NCBI GenBank assembly: GCA_002077045.2
Contig: KZ111150.1
Location: forward strand, 515,723-579,722
DNA length: 64,000 bases
Reading direction: 5' to 3'
DNA from: Rachicladosporium sp. CCFEE 5018
Lineage: Eukaryota; Ascomycota; Dothideomycetes; Cladosporiales; Cladosporiaceae
How positions within the stretch are numbered: position 1 is the first letter of the stretch; the number at the start of each line of letters is the position of its first letter. Made by a program: the position numbers and the translations under genes. Below the pieces are notes generated by a model that saw only the letters and a program-made list of their open reading frames with translations, did not search any database and was not told the DNA's origin. Positions 1 through 9,568 of the stretch are shown here, in pieces.

Positions 1-1105
1 GCCTGCGCTTGCGAGCTTCGAGCTCTGTGCGTTGAGGATGGGTGACGAAGGCTTAATCGACTACAGGCCTGAAGGGCTGAAGTTCAGACTACATGCACAG
101 CTTGTGGCAGATAACATCAGCAAGGTGCGCACGATCGTGGACGGTCAAGCGGCATTCCCAGGAGTCAAGCTGTTGCCGCCGAGCCTTGATGGCGTTCCTG
201 CGGATCTGCTGTTCGAAGCGCCTGCGAGAGAAGCCTCGGATAGACGATCTACGATGGGCTCGAGCTTTATTACCACGCGGAAAACTCCGACTAGAGCTAG
301 TTCGAGCACAGCCCAATCGCGCAGATCGTTCGCATCGATCTACACCAGAAGATCAACACTCACGCGACCAACGACCGTCGATATCAAGAAGTCTGGCGCA
401 AACAACTCACCACCAGGCTCGGTACGAGAGAGTGAGCTCGTCGACGACCGTACGATACGCATTGGGTCTTCGCTCAACTCATCACCTGACTCGTTTCACC
501 CGAGTTTGCTGCCAGCTCCACAGGCACCACGGATGGTACCCAGAACCACTACACCTCCGAAATCGAATCATGCGCCCCGTGAGGCGGCTTTTGACTACAA
601 GTCAACACGCGAACTGGCACGCTTCATCCGCTATACTGGACCCTCGACGGGAGGGACTACGAACTTCGACGTGGATCGGGACTACATGCTGCATCTACTG
701 AAGGATACAGGGGTGAACACGGGATCTGCGACTCCCAGCACGCTCGAGGAGGTCGCTGAGAAGGCCCCTCTTCGGCGAAGAGCAAGTGATATGTATGGCA
801 GCGTGCTGGACTACTACACCACGGCAGCCGAGATCAGGAGAAAGTCGTTGCCTGACCTCGCACGCATGAAATCGCAACTGAACGAGAGAACCTCAGCCCG
901 GAGTCCCTTCATAGAGCCAAGATCGGCGCCCGCGCCGCCTTCACAGCTGCCATCACCAGCGCCCGGGCGAGGCGCAAAGGCTGAGCATATTGCCTCGGTA
1001 CTGCAGCGAAGGCTGAGCAATACGCCGACACCTAGTCTGGTGTCGTCTGCTGGGATCTTTCGGATGGGGTTGAAGGATGCTAGGGCAAGGGGGTGGCACT
1101 TGTAG
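1..1105 (+). CDS. Hypothetical protein, 5' end outside the window
   Basis: The frame is open from base 2 to a TAG ending at 1105 (about 367 residues), so the true start is probably upstream; the first in-window ATG is at 38. I recognise no domain. The N-terminal 70 residues look globular. The middle (roughly residues 80-190) is rich in Ser, Thr, Arg and Pro and probably disordered. A more ordered stretch around residues 195-290 carries regularly spaced aromatics and charged residues, and the tail is again Pro/Ser rich. No signal peptide or membrane segment is visible. The next gene downstream is on the same strand about 600 bp away. No function is proposed. Confidence 0.6.
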   Translation, partial: PALASFELCALRMGDEGLIDYRPEGLKFRLHAQLVADNISKVRTIVDGQAAFPGVKLLPPSLDGVPADLLFEAPAREASDRRSTMGSSFITTRKTPTRASSSTAQSRRSFASIYTRRSTLTRPTTVDIKKSGANNSPPGSVRESELVDDRTIRIGSSLNSSPDSFHPSLLPAPQAPRMVPRTTTPPKSNHAPREAAFDYKSTRELARFIRYTGPSTGGTTNFDVDRDYMLHLLKDTGVNTGSATPSTLEEVAEKAPLRRRASDMYGSVLDYYTTAAEIRRKSLPDLARMKSQLNERTSARSPFIEPRSAPAPPSQLPSPAPGRGAKAEHIASVLQRRLSNTPTPSLVSSAGIFRMGLKDARARGWHL

Positions 1106-1699
1106 CGATACATTTAGTAGTTCTCTGCAGATGTTCCTACAGCGCCCGGAGCGCTCCCGATAGGTCTGATGTATCGACGGTCGAACAGAAATGTCCCTTC
1201 CTCCAAGAGCACCGCCACATCCTCGTTACCGCGGTGCCGCCTATATCTTCACTCGTCCGACCTAGCTATCGATTGAGCGAAAGTGATAGATCAGCTTTGG
1301 GCGTGGACGGTGCGATATATCGGAGTACACTGAACCCGAGACGTGATCTAGCTGTCTTTGTAGGGATAAATCATCCGCGTACTGCATAATAGAAGCGATC
1401 ATAGGACACTCGAGCGACGGTCATATGTGATCTCTCCGCGAGTCATGGGCTGACGTTTGATCGACACCAATGACTTTCGAAACATCTTGACGCGGCCAGC
1501 AAATGCGCCACGATAGAAAAGTGAGCACTGCCACGAACCGACCTCCCGCAACACCTCCAGTCACTACATCTGCATCTCTCACCACCACCTCCGCGCTCTT
1601 TCAACCCGATATTCTCCGCGAGCTCAACCGCTCCCGCATTCCCCAAGCCAATCCCCCCATCGCAGCCTACCCCTTCAGCGCAAGGCTCCCACACCCACC
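1106..1699. other. Intergenic region upstream of the ankyrin gene
   Basis: About 590 bp without a convincing gene. The last 200 bp before the ATG at 1700 are strongly pyrimidine-rich on the plus strand, as is common upstream of fungal start codons. Nothing else was recognised. Confidence 0.5.
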
Positions 1700-2245
1700 A
1701 TGGCTTCCGACGACGGCGCCTCCCCCAAAGAACAACTCTTCGAAGCCTGCCGCCGCAACAACACTTCCCTCCTCCAAAACCTCCTCTCCACCCCACCATT
1801 CTCCTCAGCCCCAAAGAAAATAGCCTCATTCCTAAACACCACCACCTCCCCCCTCGGCGCCTCAGCCCTGCACATAGCCGCCGCACACGGCAGTTACGAA
1901 ACTCTCGACCTTTTGCTAGATCAAGAGGGGCTGGAGATCGACCACACGGAGCCTCGGGAGGGGGATACAGCGCTGCATTGTGCGGTGAGGTGGTGTAATT
2001 CGCAGGGACCTCAAGGGTGGGAGGAGGGGAAGGGCGTGGTGGAGATCTTGGTGGATGCGGGGTGCGATCCGAGGATACGGAATAAGGCGCGCTTGAGGCC
2101 TGTGGAGTTGTTGGATCCGAGGTGTGGGGAGGTGAGGGAGGTGTTGCAACGGGCGGAGATGGGGATGATGGCTGGGTTGGGAGCTGGGGGGGATGTGGTG
2201 GAGGAGAGTGATGGGGAGGGTGGGGCGGGGAGTGAGAGTGATTGA
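1700..2245 (+). CDS. Small ankyrin-repeat protein, YAR1-like
   Basis: Single-exon 181-residue protein. Two ankyrin-type helices are visible: a repeat at about residues 50-80 with the consensus 'GASALHIAAAHG', and another at about 86-125 with 'GDTALHCAVR' followed by a helix ending in a 'DAGCDPRIRNK' turn. The C-terminus is acidic and Gly/Ser rich. Size, repeat number and acidic tail resemble yeast Yar1 (about 200 residues), an ankyrin chaperone of ribosomal protein uS3/Rps3 in the cytoplasm and nucleus. The family assignment is seen in the sequence; the YAR1 orthology is inference. The coding strand is C-rich up to about 1910 and G-rich afterwards. Confidence 0.7.
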   Translation: MASDDGASPKEQLFEACRRNNTSLLQNLLSTPPFSSAPKKIASFLNTTTSPLGASALHIAAAHGSYETLDLLLDQEGLEIDHTEPREGDTALHCAVRWCNSQGPQGWEEGKGVVEILVDAGCDPRIRNKARLRPVELLDPRCGEVREVLQRAEMGMMAGLGAGGDVVEESDGEGGAGSESD

Positions 2246-2671
2246 GTACTGGTTCCACAGTGCATGGGGTGAGGTGAGGTGGCATAGGTGAATTTGCATA
2301 GCGCTGGCGTTGGCCTAGAGCGCCTTTCTATCTCTGTATGACCGAGCGCATGAGCTCGAATCATATGGCTTTCAGTGTGCCGTGGCTGTGGGCAGTGCCA
2401 TCCACTTCCCATCCATATAATACAGCCTGTTCCAGACCGCGCCCGCTCCCTGCTCACGCGCAATCTCCCGTTCACTTCCGTACTGTTCCTCAGGGCGGGC
2501 CTTGCGGCCGCACAAAGCTATGCGGACGCTGGTTTCTCTCGCCAAGCCAGCATGTCTTCCTTTGAGTGCCTCTGCTTTCTTCACGACTGTAGCTCCAGCT
2601 GCCAACCTTCATTTCCGTCTCCGTGTCTTGGAGGCTTTTCCTGCCCTGCACCTAGCCCATCGCTCCTCACA
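2246..2671. other. Convergent intergenic region
   Basis: About 425 bp between the 3' ends of the ankyrin gene (+) and SF3B5 (-). It should hold both 3' UTRs. No gene or RNA was recognised. Confidence 0.4.
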
Positions 2672-2995
2672 TCACTCCTCTTCCACCCTCGGCGGCGCCC
2701 CGACAGGCAGTACCATCCGCTCCATACAATGCTTCCTAACCTCCTCAACCGTACACCCCATTCCCACACTCATGTACAACAGCATGCTGGGGTGGCCTTG
2801 ATACGATGCGTAGGAATCACGCATGATGTTTGAGGTCCACTCGTGTTTGGTAGTGTCGGCGTGCCCGGTGCCGATGAATTTGTTCTGGAGGGACTCGAGT
2901 TGTTGCTGCGTGCGGAGTTTATCGGCCTGTGATGAAAGGTTAGTGGGAGGAAGTGCAACAGGGATGGGGGGAGGGGAGGGGGGAGGACTAACCAT
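2672..2995 (-). CDS. SF3B5: Splicing factor 3B subunit 5 (SF3b10 / Ysf3 family)
   Basis: Small subunit of the SF3b particle of U2 snRNP, which helps bind the branch-point region in the nucleus. The model is join(2672..2926, 2993..2995) on the minus strand: the first coding exon is just the ATG, followed by a 66-nt intron (2927-2992) with a GTTAGT donor, a CACTAAC branch-like site and a CACAG acceptor. The spliced protein is 85 residues, against 86 in human. The diagnostic core 'IGTGHADTTKHEW' followed by 'RDSYASYQGH' is present, as is the C-terminal 'MERMVLPVGAPP' segment. Without splicing, the frame adds an implausible Pro-rich leader. It shares a roughly 210-bp divergent promoter with NSE3. 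Confidence 0.95.
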   Translation of the reverse strand: MVSPPPSPPPIPVALPPTNLSSQADKLRTQQQLESLQNKFIGTGHADTTKHEWTSNIMRDSYASYQGHPSMLLYMSVGMGCTVEEVRKHCMERMVLPVGAPPRVEEE

Positions 2996-3204
2996 TGTGA
3001 GGGTCTGCTGATGTGGTGATGAGGGATGAGGTGTTATTTGATGCACAACATGAGTGCACTGGGTGGAGCTTCCATGGTCTAATAGTGTTGCCGGCGCAAA
3101 GAGAGTTCAAAGATCGCCGAGGTTTATCCTCACTACGCGACTTCCACGCGACTTCAATCATCGATCGTACCCCTCCCTCTCCACACCATTCACCGCCGCC
3201 CACG
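2996..3204. promoter_or_regulatory. Divergent promoter of SF3B5 and NSE3
   Basis: Only 209 bp separate the two ATGs, so both genes must share a compact bidirectional promoter and 5' UTR region. I could not assign individual motifs with confidence. Confidence 0.5.
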
Positions 3205-4247
3205 ATGCCACAGATCCAGCGAAAGCGCCGCGCTGAACCATCCTCTTCCCCCTCCGCCTCACCAGAACCTCAAACCCAACGCCACCGTCAGTCCGCGTCC
3301 CCAGACTTCGACGCTACTCAAAATGGCGTCGACTCAGATCAGAACCTCGAAACGAGTGTGAAGAAGCTCGTCCGACTAGCTCTCAGCAGCGAATACCAAC
3401 GTAAACTCCTCCGCCGCGCGGATATAACCGAGAAAGTCCTCGGCCCACAAGGCGGCAGACAATTCAAGAAAGTCTTCGAACGAGCACAAGAGGAGTTACG
3501 CGGGGTGTTTGGAATGGAGCTCGTGGAGTTGCCGGTACGAGAGAAAGTTACTGTACAGCAACGGCGAGGTACACATCCCCTTCCCTCCCCCAATTCGACA
3601 CATGGCTAACACACCCCACAGCTGCAGCAAAAGCCACAGACAAAGCCTCAAAGGCGCCAGCAAGCTACATCCTGACATCCATCCTCCCCTCAGCCTTCAC
3701 GCTCCCCTCCATCCTCTCACCTTCCTCCCACCCAGTGCCGGGATTCGAGCCAACGTACACAGCCATATACACCCTCATCATATCCCTCATCCTCCTCTCG
3801 CGCGGCCAGCTAGCAGACACACGGCTGGAGCGCTATTTGAAACGTCTGAACCTCTCTACCACGACACCCTTGCCGGATACAACGACGCCGGTACTGTTGA
3901 AGCGGATGGAGAAAGACGGCTACATCAACCGGATCCGCGAGCAGGGGCCGGGCGGGGAGGAGGACGTGAGTTGGACCGTGGGACCGAGAGGACGGGTGGA
4001 AGTCGGGGATCGGGGCGTGGGTGGGCTGGTGAGGGGGGTGTTTGGGGGGTTGGATGAGGAGGACGATGAGCTTGAGAGGCGGATTGCGAGGAGTCTGGGG
4101 ATTGGGGAGAGGGAGGAGGTCGCGGCGACGCAGCGGGATAAGCAGGCCAAGGCTAAGGGACAGGGGAAGAAGAGAGGGCGGCCGAGGAGAGGGGAGGAGG
4201 CGAATGAGGAGGAGGAAGAGGAAGAGGAGGGGTGTGAGGAGGACTGA
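3205..4247 (+). CDS. NSE3: Non-SMC element 3 (MAGE-domain protein) of the SMC5/6 complex
   Basis: Predicted subunit of the nuclear SMC5/6 DNA-repair complex, partner of Nse1 and Nse4. Model join(3205..3568, 3622..4247), 329 residues; the 53-nt intron has a GTACAC donor, a GGCTAAC branch-like site and a CCCACAG acceptor. Exon 1 ends in phase 1 and joins in frame. After a low-complexity N-terminus (about 1-50), the MAGE/winged-helix region spans about 50-240, with 'VKKLVRLALSSEYQR' at the start and the second winged helix containing 'YTLIISLILLSRGQLAD' and 'LLKRMEKDGYINRIRE'. The C-terminal 60 residues are a basic, then Glu-rich tail ending in a run of Glu. Fungal Nse3 proteins have the same domain and similar length. 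Confidence 0.82.
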
Positions 4248-4801
4248 CGTCCTGACGGACAGCCTCTAAAACGAGGGCAGCGGGAGGACTGTACCATATG
4301 TATAGCTACGATACGACGCAACGCGATGAAGATGACCTGAAGTGGTTTGACAAATGGGCAATGCTTTTCGATTCGGCGGTACCATATGTACAGCATGTAC
4401 AATCCCCCTTCCCGAACACCCGCTGGCTGTCAGCCACGCTCTGCCCTGAACGATACTCATGGTATCCAACCGAAACGCCGTTCGCACTGCAACTCTGCTC
4501 CGGAATCCAGTATCGATTCAGTCACGACACCCGTATTCCGGGAGACCACGATTCCTTTTCGACTATATCCGTCCTTCACGCAGCGATCCTCGATGCCACA
4601 GCGTTTCGCTCCATAGTCTGCCCTTCGATGTTGCCTCTTCGGCTGCCACGTTCCGGCATGTCATGGTCAGGCTCGCAGCTGGTGTGATCAGTGGAGCTCA
4701 GTGGCATTCCTTCGACTGCCATGCATGCACGCCTTTATTCTCGTGCTCCCGTGGCGGTGATGTTATGGGGAGTCTTCCGTCTCGACGTAATACGCGGTCT
4801 C
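4248..4801. other. Convergent intergenic region
   Basis: About 550 bp between NSE3 (+) and the next gene (-). The words at about 4290 and 4379 share a 'GTACCATATGTA' core. No gene or RNA was recognised. Confidence 0.4.
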
Positions 4802-6325
4802 TCAGACCCAGCCGAAGCCCGCCAGCACAGTCTTCACCTCACTCTCCTTCATCGCACTACTCCCCAGTCCCCTAACCATACTCCCGCCCTTCAGCCTCTT
4901 TATGCCTTCTTCGACTTTCCACGCCTCAGCCTTGCCGATGAGGAAGGTGTACTTAGTGTGAACTTGGTCTTTCACTGTCGCACGGAAGACAAAGATGTCA
5001 CCTGACTTCCCCTCCTCAACAGCCTTGAGCGTCCAAGCCTTGACGTCCCATTCCCGCATCGCCACACCCCTTACATCGTCATCGATGAAGAGGCCTTCAG
5101 ACTGCAGTTTCAAGACCAGGCCGTCTGACACAGAGCCTGTGGAGGCTATGAGCTCGGCGATGGCTTTATTGGGGAAGCTATCCGAAGTCTTATACACAGC
5201 CTTCAGGATGATCTTCGCGGGATCTAGCGTCGAGTACGGACCTCTATGACTCGGTGGCGGCGTCGTCCGCGCAGTAGAATGCGAAGGAGCGTAGCTCGAC
5301 TCACTCAAGCCCGAGATCGAAGATGCAGAGGAGTGAAACGGCTTGGGCTTTGGCGTAGGCGTGTCGTAGGGCCGGAAGGAGCGCTCGTCTTCTGTGCCTA
5401 CTGCGCTTCTGGCGGAAGGCCGCATGTAAGGTTTGTTTGGGCTTGTTGCCGGTGAGGTCTTTGCGGAGGACTGGCGCATGCGCTCGTCGCGTTGGGCGCG
5501 GAGGGCTGCGAGCCGGTCGGTGGAGGATTGGGATGCCTTTTCCCTGGCTTCGCGTTCGCGTGTGTCTTTATCGCGGGTCTCGCGGTCTCGAGATAGCTTC
5601 TCTCGGGCTAGACGTTCGCGGGATTCACGTTCACGCTGCTCCTTTTCACGGGCACGAGCTTGCTCCCACTTCTCCTTCTCAGCTTGCGCTTTGGCTGTCC
5701 GGTCGGCTTCATCTCGTAGCTTCTGCGCTGCTGCTCGTTTGGCAGCAAGATCCTCAGCACGTTTCCGCTCGTCTTCTTTCCGCTTCGTCTCCTCTCTCGC
5801 TTTCTCCCAGCCTGACTTTGCTCCAGCTTCGGGCATTGGGCCAGCTCCTGCGTGCGGAGGAGGCGCATGCGCACCTGAGTGAGGAGGCGGCGGGGCATAG
5901 CCATGCGCTTCTGGGCCTGCACCGGCTTTGTACCGATTCTGGCTCGAGCCTGATGCACTGCCTCCTGTGCCTGACCCTGTCGTGCCGCCTTCACCTGCTG
6001 TTTTACCCATGGCCCACGCTACTAGACCCACGATGCCGGCCAGTATGAGCACACCTAGCGCATTACCAGCCAACACTGTCGCGAACCAAGCCTTCAGTAC
6101 TGGAACGACAGCGACGTAGATCCCCACCGCTGCTAGCGCAACCAGTATGCCGGCTATGAAGCTGTTCCGTTGCGGCTGTAGTGACGGCAGGTACAGGAAG
6201 CCTCCACCTGCCGAGTGTGGTGGGATGATGAAGATATCGTAGTTGCCGTCTGGGAGTCCGCCGGGTGGTCGAGGCGTGGAGCCGTGCGGAGGCGGTGGAG
6301 GAGGCGGCACACCTCCTTCCTCCAT
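4802..6325 (-). CDS. Two-TM membrane protein with long charged coiled coil
   Basis: Intact single-exon 507-residue protein. A Pro-rich N-terminus (about 1-25) is followed by two hydrophobic segments at about 53-77 and 83-107 separated by a short loop, so it is probably an endomembrane hairpin protein. A Gly/Ser/Pro linker leads to a long Lys/Arg/Glu-rich coiled coil at about 170-280, then a Ser/Pro-rich stretch. The last 140 residues (from about 370) look globular, with alternating strands and helices. Similar architectures occur in filamentous fungi, but I do not recognise a named family. It faces the LMBR1-family gene across a 1.1-kb shared upstream region. Function is not proposed. Confidence 0.75.
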   Translation of the reverse strand: MEEGGVPPPPPPPHGSTPRPPGGLPDGNYDIFIIPPHSAGGGFLYLPSLQPQRNSFIAGILVALAAVGIYVAVVPVLKAWFATVLAGNALGVLILAGIVGLVAWAMGKTAGEGGTTGSGTGGSASGSSQNRYKAGAGPEAHGYAPPPPHSGAHAPPPHAGAGPMPEAGAKSGWEKAREETKRKEDERKRAEDLAAKRAAAQKLRDEADRTAKAQAEKEKWEQARAREKEQRERESRERLAREKLSRDRETRDKDTREREAREKASQSSTDRLAALRAQRDERMRQSSAKTSPATSPNKPYMRPSARSAVGTEDERSFRPYDTPTPKPKPFHSSASSISGLSESSYAPSHSTARTTPPPSHRGPYSTLDPAKIILKAVYKTSDSFPNKAIAELIASTGSVSDGLVLKLQSEGLFIDDDVRGVAMREWDVKAWTLKAVEEGKSGDIFVFRATVKDQVHTKYTFLIGKAEAWKVEEGIKRLKGGSMVRGLGSSAMKESEVKTVLAGFGWV

Positions 6326-7446
6326 TGTGCGTGATCAAGCTGCCTAGGCTACGAGCGCAATCTGTCGTGTGAAGTTATGATTCTGTGCACACGTTTGAAG
6401 CGTCGTGGAGGAGGCATGGAGGCAGCGTCCTGGTAGCGGGCGTTGCTGGTTGAGTTGCTGATTGAGAGTACTTGTGTATGTCGAGTGTCATGTACAGTGT
6501 ATGTTCGAGGCCTTGTGGTCGAGTGTCGTGAATGTTGTCTACCCGGAGTGTCATCAAAAGATCAGAGGTTGGTGGCTCGAGGCGGGCGCGTGCAGCGGTC
6601 GCAGCGATCCGTCGCGCTCAACTGCCGAAGGAACACATGGAAGCCCTGTCAAACACAAGGCACAACGGGTTCAAGGTACTCCACGAAACAAACAGTAAGA
6701 CGCTGGGAAGGAGATGCTCGGTCGTCGAATAGTGTATGTATCAAGTATTTGGCAACTGACAAGGCATCATCAACACTGACCCTTCTGCCCTCGACTCACG
6801 CGCGCGCTCCACCACGAATAGGAGTCAACCCCGGCAGTCTCATTTCGCTGATTTGTCTGTCACCGCAGTGCTGTCTCCGCTGCTATGCAGTGGTATGTGT
6901 ACCGATTTGCTCTGTGGCCACGCTTCTGCATCTCTGCATGCGTCTACCAGTCCTAGACTGCATGACTTTCACCGCTTGACAAGTTGCGGCGAGGTTTTGG
7001 CGTAAACATATCGCGAGCTGCATGTCAATAACGCTAGCCCGCACGGCAACGAGTAGACTTTCGTCGACACGCGAGTGACAGAACACATGGAGCTGCCCTA
7101 GGAACTCTCTCATAGTAACCATTTCGCAAAATTAGTTCTTACGGTACGGCACGTATGCTGATAGCCTCTCGGGGATCTAGTGAGACACACCGACGATGAT
7201 ATGTAGCATGGCTCGTCTTCACACAGAGTTCCTGCCCGAGTTTGCTCCTTCTGTCACGTTCGCGAGGTGGTACGTCATCTGCAAAGCCGCGTGGGGATAT
7301 CGCAGAGCCTCATGTTAGTACATGGAAGGCAATTGGAAGAACATGCATACAATCTAGCCCACGTCTGGAGAGACACCACGGACTACGACGGAGTGCCATA
7401 GGAGAAAGCTGACTGTTCGTACGCCGCACTCACAAGCATCTGCCGC
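6326..7446. other. Divergent intergenic region
   Basis: About 1.1 kb between the start codons of the coiled-coil membrane protein (-) and the LMBR1 protein (+); it must contain both promoters. Short open frames here lack protein-like composition and were not called. Confidence 0.45.
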
Positions 7447-9492
7447 ATGCCCACAATGTCGTCTTCCAGTCCCATCAGCAACACCACCACCATGGCCTCC
7501 ACCTCAATCGGCTCCGACATCTTCGCCCTTCTCTCCCTCCTCGTCATCTCAATCGGCGTCCTCCTCCTCCTTCGACACTACCTCCCCCTCCGCACGACAC
7601 CCGGCTACCTCCTCTGCCCCGTCTTCCTCGCCCTCGCCCTGCCTTGCAGCATCATCCTGCTAGTCCCCATAGACCTCGCCTCCTCTTCGCCAGGCGCCAC
7701 TGATGATCGGCATCGCGGAGTGTGGCTACCGGAAGCGGTGGTGCTGACAACATGGCGGATTACGTACTGGCTTACGTTCGTGCTCACGTGGTTCATCCTA
7801 CCATTTCTGGGCGAGTACTGCGACTCTGGCTTTCTGGACACAAGGGCGAGGGTCTTGTACTCCTTGCGGAGTAATGCGCTATACCAGCTTATCACCTTCG
7901 GTACTGCGCTAGCTGGGCTGGTCTACTTCATCTTGAGCAATGGTTTCAGAGGGCAGAGTATCAAGGGCTTGGTCATGGCTTTGGCATATGCATGGGGTCT
8001 GGTCCTGGCGATAGGATTGATGGGGCATGGACTTGTGGCACTGCCGAGACGTGTGTGGAGGAACGCGCGGGTAGGAGACCGATTGAGGAATCTGCAGGCT
8101 CAGGCGCCGAGGACGAAGGATCGGCTGGACGATGCTGTGGAGGAGTTGGGCGGCTTGGAGGATACTGTGATGCAGCTGAGGCAGAGAAAGACAGGAATGG
8201 GCAAGGAGATGCAGGAGTGGGTTGAGGAGCTGGCTGAGACTGCGAGCACGCCTCGAAGCGCAGCATCACGGCCGTCTAACCCGACATTACCGGCGGTTGT
8301 CACCGAACGCTACCTCGCAGACCTCACCCGCAAACTCAAGCGAGCGCGCCACAAGAAAGCGCGCTTCACATCCGAGTGGTCCGCCCTTTGCCTCCACGCA
8401 AAACACACGCAAACAATCCTCGACGCCTCCTCTTCAAAGACACTCCCCTCGACCCGCCCCGCAAACGCCCTCCTCCCAAACCTCCTAACCCCAGCCCTCC
8501 GCTACCACCTCCACGCCACCTTCCTCCCCTACGCCCGCCTAGCCCTCTCCTATGCCCTAGCAGCCGCCTCAGTCTTCCTCATCTTCTCCGAGCTAATCTC
8601 CCCCTTCCTCCCGCAAACCAGCATCATCTCCCTCACCATTGCGCCCCACAGCGCCAAGGCCGGTCTAACCTTCCCCTCCCAACTCCTAGCAGCAGCCTGG
8701 CTGCTGTACATGCAACTCTCTACCCTCAGCACGCTCTCCACCCTCCGCGTCTGGGGCAATCGCGCCTTGGTGCCTCGAGCAACCTACCCCGAGAGCGCGA
8801 CCTGGTACGCAATTCAAGTCGCCAAGCTCACGGTTCCGCTGAGCTATAATTTCATCACCATGCTTCCACGCGACTTGCTGCTGCGAACGCAGTTCTACCA
8901 GTTTCTCGGGAAGTTGATCAACCTCACGCCGCTGGGGGAGGGGTTCAGCAAGGTATTCCCTTGCTTTATCCTCCTCCCCGTCTTAGCAACGGCGTTCAAT
9001 CTGTATGGCCGAATTGGGCGGGCTGTGGGCTTGGAGGGGCTGGGGGATGAGGATGAGGCTGATGGCCAAGGAAGCGGCTTCGGCACCGGTGGGTGGCGAC
9101 AAGGGAAAGCGCTGATAGACGCTGAGCTTCAGCGTCACGACGCTAGTTCCGCCTCCCTTGGTCTGGAAGCCAGGGCCGGCAGTCTCGACCTCCCCTCCCG
9201 CTCCGACGCGCCACTACTCCCCAGCTCGACCGCTGATGCGAGCGCGACGAGGACTAGAGACGCGAGACGGGAGTTCAACGCTATTACGAATCAGGAAGAG
9301 GATGGCGAGGGCGCAGATGGCTCGAGGCACTTTTATCAGGATTTCGGGGAGCGGGTGAAGAATACTTTTGAGGGTGTTGAGAGGCCGGAGTGGTTCAAGA
9401 CGCCTGCTTGGCTAGGACCTGAGGGCGACGGCGGGAGTGCTTTGAAACGGTGGTTTGGCGGACGGGCGGAGGATGGGAGGTTGAGGCTATAG
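7447..9492 (+). CDS. LMBR1-domain membrane protein (LMBRD2-like)
   Basis: Single-exon 681-residue multispanning membrane protein. The LMBR1 pattern is clear: about five hydrophobic segments in the first 200 residues, a cytosolic coiled coil at about 215-330 including 'LRNLQAQAPRTKDRLDD' and a basic helix 'LTRKLKRARHKKARF', then four more membrane segments from about 360 to 525. The family signature 'LPLSYNFITML' (here 'VPLSYNFITMLP') lies just before the last two. The C-terminus has low complexity and ends with the recognisable 'PEWFKTPAWLG' element. LMBR1/LMBRD2 proteins act in endomembrane or surface receptor trafficking in other eukaryotes; the role here is unknown. Coding-strand skew alternates between C-rich and G-rich blocks along the gene. 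Confidence 0.85.
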   Translation: MPTMSSSSPISNTTTMASTSIGSDIFALLSLLVISIGVLLLLRHYLPLRTTPGYLLCPVFLALALPCSIILLVPIDLASSSPGATDDRHRGVWLPEAVVLTTWRITYWLTFVLTWFILPFLGEYCDSGFLDTRARVLYSLRSNALYQLITFGTALAGLVYFILSNGFRGQSIKGLVMALAYAWGLVLAIGLMGHGLVALPRRVWRNARVGDRLRNLQAQAPRTKDRLDDAVEELGGLEDTVMQLRQRKTGMGKEMQEWVEELAETASTPRSAASRPSNPTLPAVVTERYLADLTRKLKRARHKKARFTSEWSALCLHAKHTQTILDASSSKTLPSTRPANALLPNLLTPALRYHLHATFLPYARLALSYALAAASVFLIFSELISPFLPQTSIISLTIAPHSAKAGLTFPSQLLAAAWLLYMQLSTLSTLSTLRVWGNRALVPRATYPESATWYAIQVAKLTVPLSYNFITMLPRDLLLRTQFYQFLGKLINLTPLGEGFSKVFPCFILLPVLATAFNLYGRIGRAVGLEGLGDEDEADGQGSGFGTGGWRQGKALIDAELQRHDASSASLGLEARAGSLDLPSRSDAPLLPSSTADASATRTRDARREFNAITNQEEDGEGADGSRHFYQDFGERVKNTFEGVERPEWFKTPAWLGPEGDGGSALKRWFGGRAEDGRLRL

Positions 9493-9568
9493 TCAATCTA
9501 CCCGCAGCTGCTGGAATCATATTCCCACTCCATTTACTGCCGTCGAATAACGCAGCCTGGAATCCCTC

